From the NCBI RefSeq assembly GCF_004151105.1, contig NZ_PHRF01000064.1, forward strand, positions 124,001-188,000: a DNA stretch of 64,000 bases. Reading direction: 5' to 3'. The notes under the pieces are model-generated. The model ran no database searches, had not been told where the DNA came from, and worked only from the letters and a program-made list of their open reading frames with translations. Of this stretch, positions 63,389 through 64,000 are shown in pieces. The translations under genes and the position numbers were made by a program. Each line of letters opens with the position of its first letter. Position 1 is the stretch's first letter. The DNA is from Streptomyces sp. L-9-10 (GTDB lineage Bacteria; Actinomycetota; Actinomycetes; Streptomycetales; Streptomycetaceae).

Positions 63389-63684
63389 TGCCCCACCGGT
63401 CCCTTCCGCCTCGCGGTACGCACGCTCCGTGCGCCTCCCGCACGCCTCCTGTACGGGCGTCAGAGTGGCCTGTGAGGACCCGGCCCGCGCATCGGGTGAT
63501 CGCCCTACTCCCGGGCACGGAAGGGGCCTTAGACGGGCTCGGGGCGGCTCCGGGCGGCACCGGGGCGGTGGGGGCTGAGCGTTCTCTGTAACGCCTGTGA
63601 AGCATGTGCTCAATGGGGCAGTCATCGACGGCTGATGAAGTCCAGCCTGCACCCCCCGCACGGCTGCACATCCCGGAGGTTCTG
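63389..63684. other. Intergenic region between MFS gene and next operon
   Basis: This stretch of nearly 300 nt between divergent genes shows no convincing gene. Alternative ATG starts for the plus-strand gene lie at 63604 and 63613, but they lack ribosome-binding sites. I saw no clear promoter pair or operator. Confidence 0.4.
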
Positions 63685-63987
63685 TTGAGCCAGCCTCAGC
63701 CACCCACACAGGAGCAGTTGGACGCCTACATACGGACCAGACTGGCGCTGGCCGGCGTCGATCTCGATCTGCTGCCCACGCGGCCCGACCCCGCGACCGG
63801 CGTGCCCACCCGTGACCAGGCGCTGCGTTCGCTGCGGTCCTTCGTCGCCACGGTTCCCGCGGCCATAGCGGGCTGGACGCCGCAGGTGAGCGGGGCGCCG
63901 GCCGCCGCGTACGCGCAGCAGGCCGCGCCGCCGCTGCTCTATCCGTCGATCACCGAGGCCTGGACCGGAAAGGCGGACGGACGATGA
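63685..63987 (+). CDS. Small hypothetical protein
   Basis: This 100-residue protein starts at TTG 63685, chosen because GGAGGT at 63675-63680 lies 4 nt upstream and because the result (SQPQPPTQEQLDAYIRTRLALAGVDL) begins at the conserved-looking region. It contains ATGVPTRDQALRSLRSFVATVPAAIAGW and ends YPSITEAWTGKADGR. There is no membrane helix. It overlaps the next gene by 4 nt (ATGA), so it is probably the small partner of that product. Function unknown. Confidence 0.65.
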   Translation: MSQPQPPTQEQLDAYIRTRLALAGVDLDLLPTRPDPATGVPTRDQALRSLRSFVATVPAAIAGWTPQVSGAPAAAYAQQAAPPLLYPSITEAWTGKADGR

Positions 63988-64000
63988 GCCGCGCCGTCAA
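63984..64000 (+). CDS. Start of the next gene (3' partial)
   Basis: ATG 63984 overlaps the stop of the preceding gene (ATGA) and opens a frame that runs off the window after five codons (MSRAV). Nothing can be said about its product; the tight overlap implies an operon. Confidence 0.5.

Overview
The window is 64 kb of very GC-rich chromosome from an actinomycete, almost certainly a Streptomyces. The evidence is codon use with G or C in nearly every third position, frequent GTG and TTG starts, the developmental regulator WhiA next to RapZ and a YvcK-type protein, RbpA, OpcA beside Zwf, an actinobacterial sufR-sufB-sufD-sufC-sufS-sufU operon and actinobacterial-type DapD. Most of it is core genome; no prophage, integrase, biosynthetic gene cluster, tRNA, rRNA or CRISPR array was seen.

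Layout. 1-5.7 kb: the end of a TerC membrane protein, a metallo-hydrolase and a mycothiol-dependent-type enzyme (minus strand), then uvrA. 5.8-12.4 kb: a hydrolase, a Rieske lipoprotein, and the tightly overlapping run uvrC-rapZ-yvcK-whiA. 12.4-15.8 kb: a small inverted-repeat element directly after whiA, then a large secreted M14 carboxypeptidase. 16-20.1 kb: glycolytic genes gap-pgk-tpiA followed by secG and rbpA. 20.2-24 kb: pgi and two PH-domain membrane proteins. 24-30.7 kb on the minus strand: tkt-tal-zwf-opcA-pgl, the oxidative and non-oxidative pentose phosphate pathway as one overlapping operon. 31-36.7 kb: haem o synthase (ctaB), an amidohydrolase, haem A synthase (ctaA) and an ABC-2 exporter. 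36.9-43.5 kb: the SUF iron-sulfur cluster operon with its own repressor. 43.6-50.4 kb: a repeat-bearing membrane protein, an SMR efflux gene with a TetR regulator, dapD, dapA, a lipoprotein, an SMI1/KNR4 protein and a double-ABM protein. 50.5-54 kb: a secreted endonuclease/phosphatase-family protein and a hypothetical. 54-54.9 kb: a gene-free, repeat-rich island. 54.9-64 kb: an SDR enzyme, a PhoX-family protein, a lone UvrD-tail-like domain, a double TerD protein, a divergent uronate catabolism cluster (udh and kdgD plus an uncharacterised putative TIM-barrel protein), an MFS exporter and the start of another operon.

The central metabolic genes cooperate: gap/pgk/tpiA/pgi supply glycolysis, and tkt/tal/zwf/opcA/pgl supply NADPH and pentoses. 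ctaB and ctaA make the haem for the terminal oxidase, and the suf operon supplies Fe-S clusters to the window's Rieske proteins.

The most interesting non-coding signals are as follows. An exact CAAC-N6-GTTG SufR operator overlaps both the promoter and the start codon of sufR. Paired operators cover the SMR/TetR promoter. A 68-bp repeat that folds on itself is present twice in inverted orientation, beside a 53-bp tandem array. There is a MITE-like element after whiA. Three short tandem arrays begin inside gene 3' ends, and in two of them the stop codon is copied several times. Several start codons appear to be leaderless. All coordinates and motif counts were read by eye; family assignments rest on recognised motifs, not on database searches.
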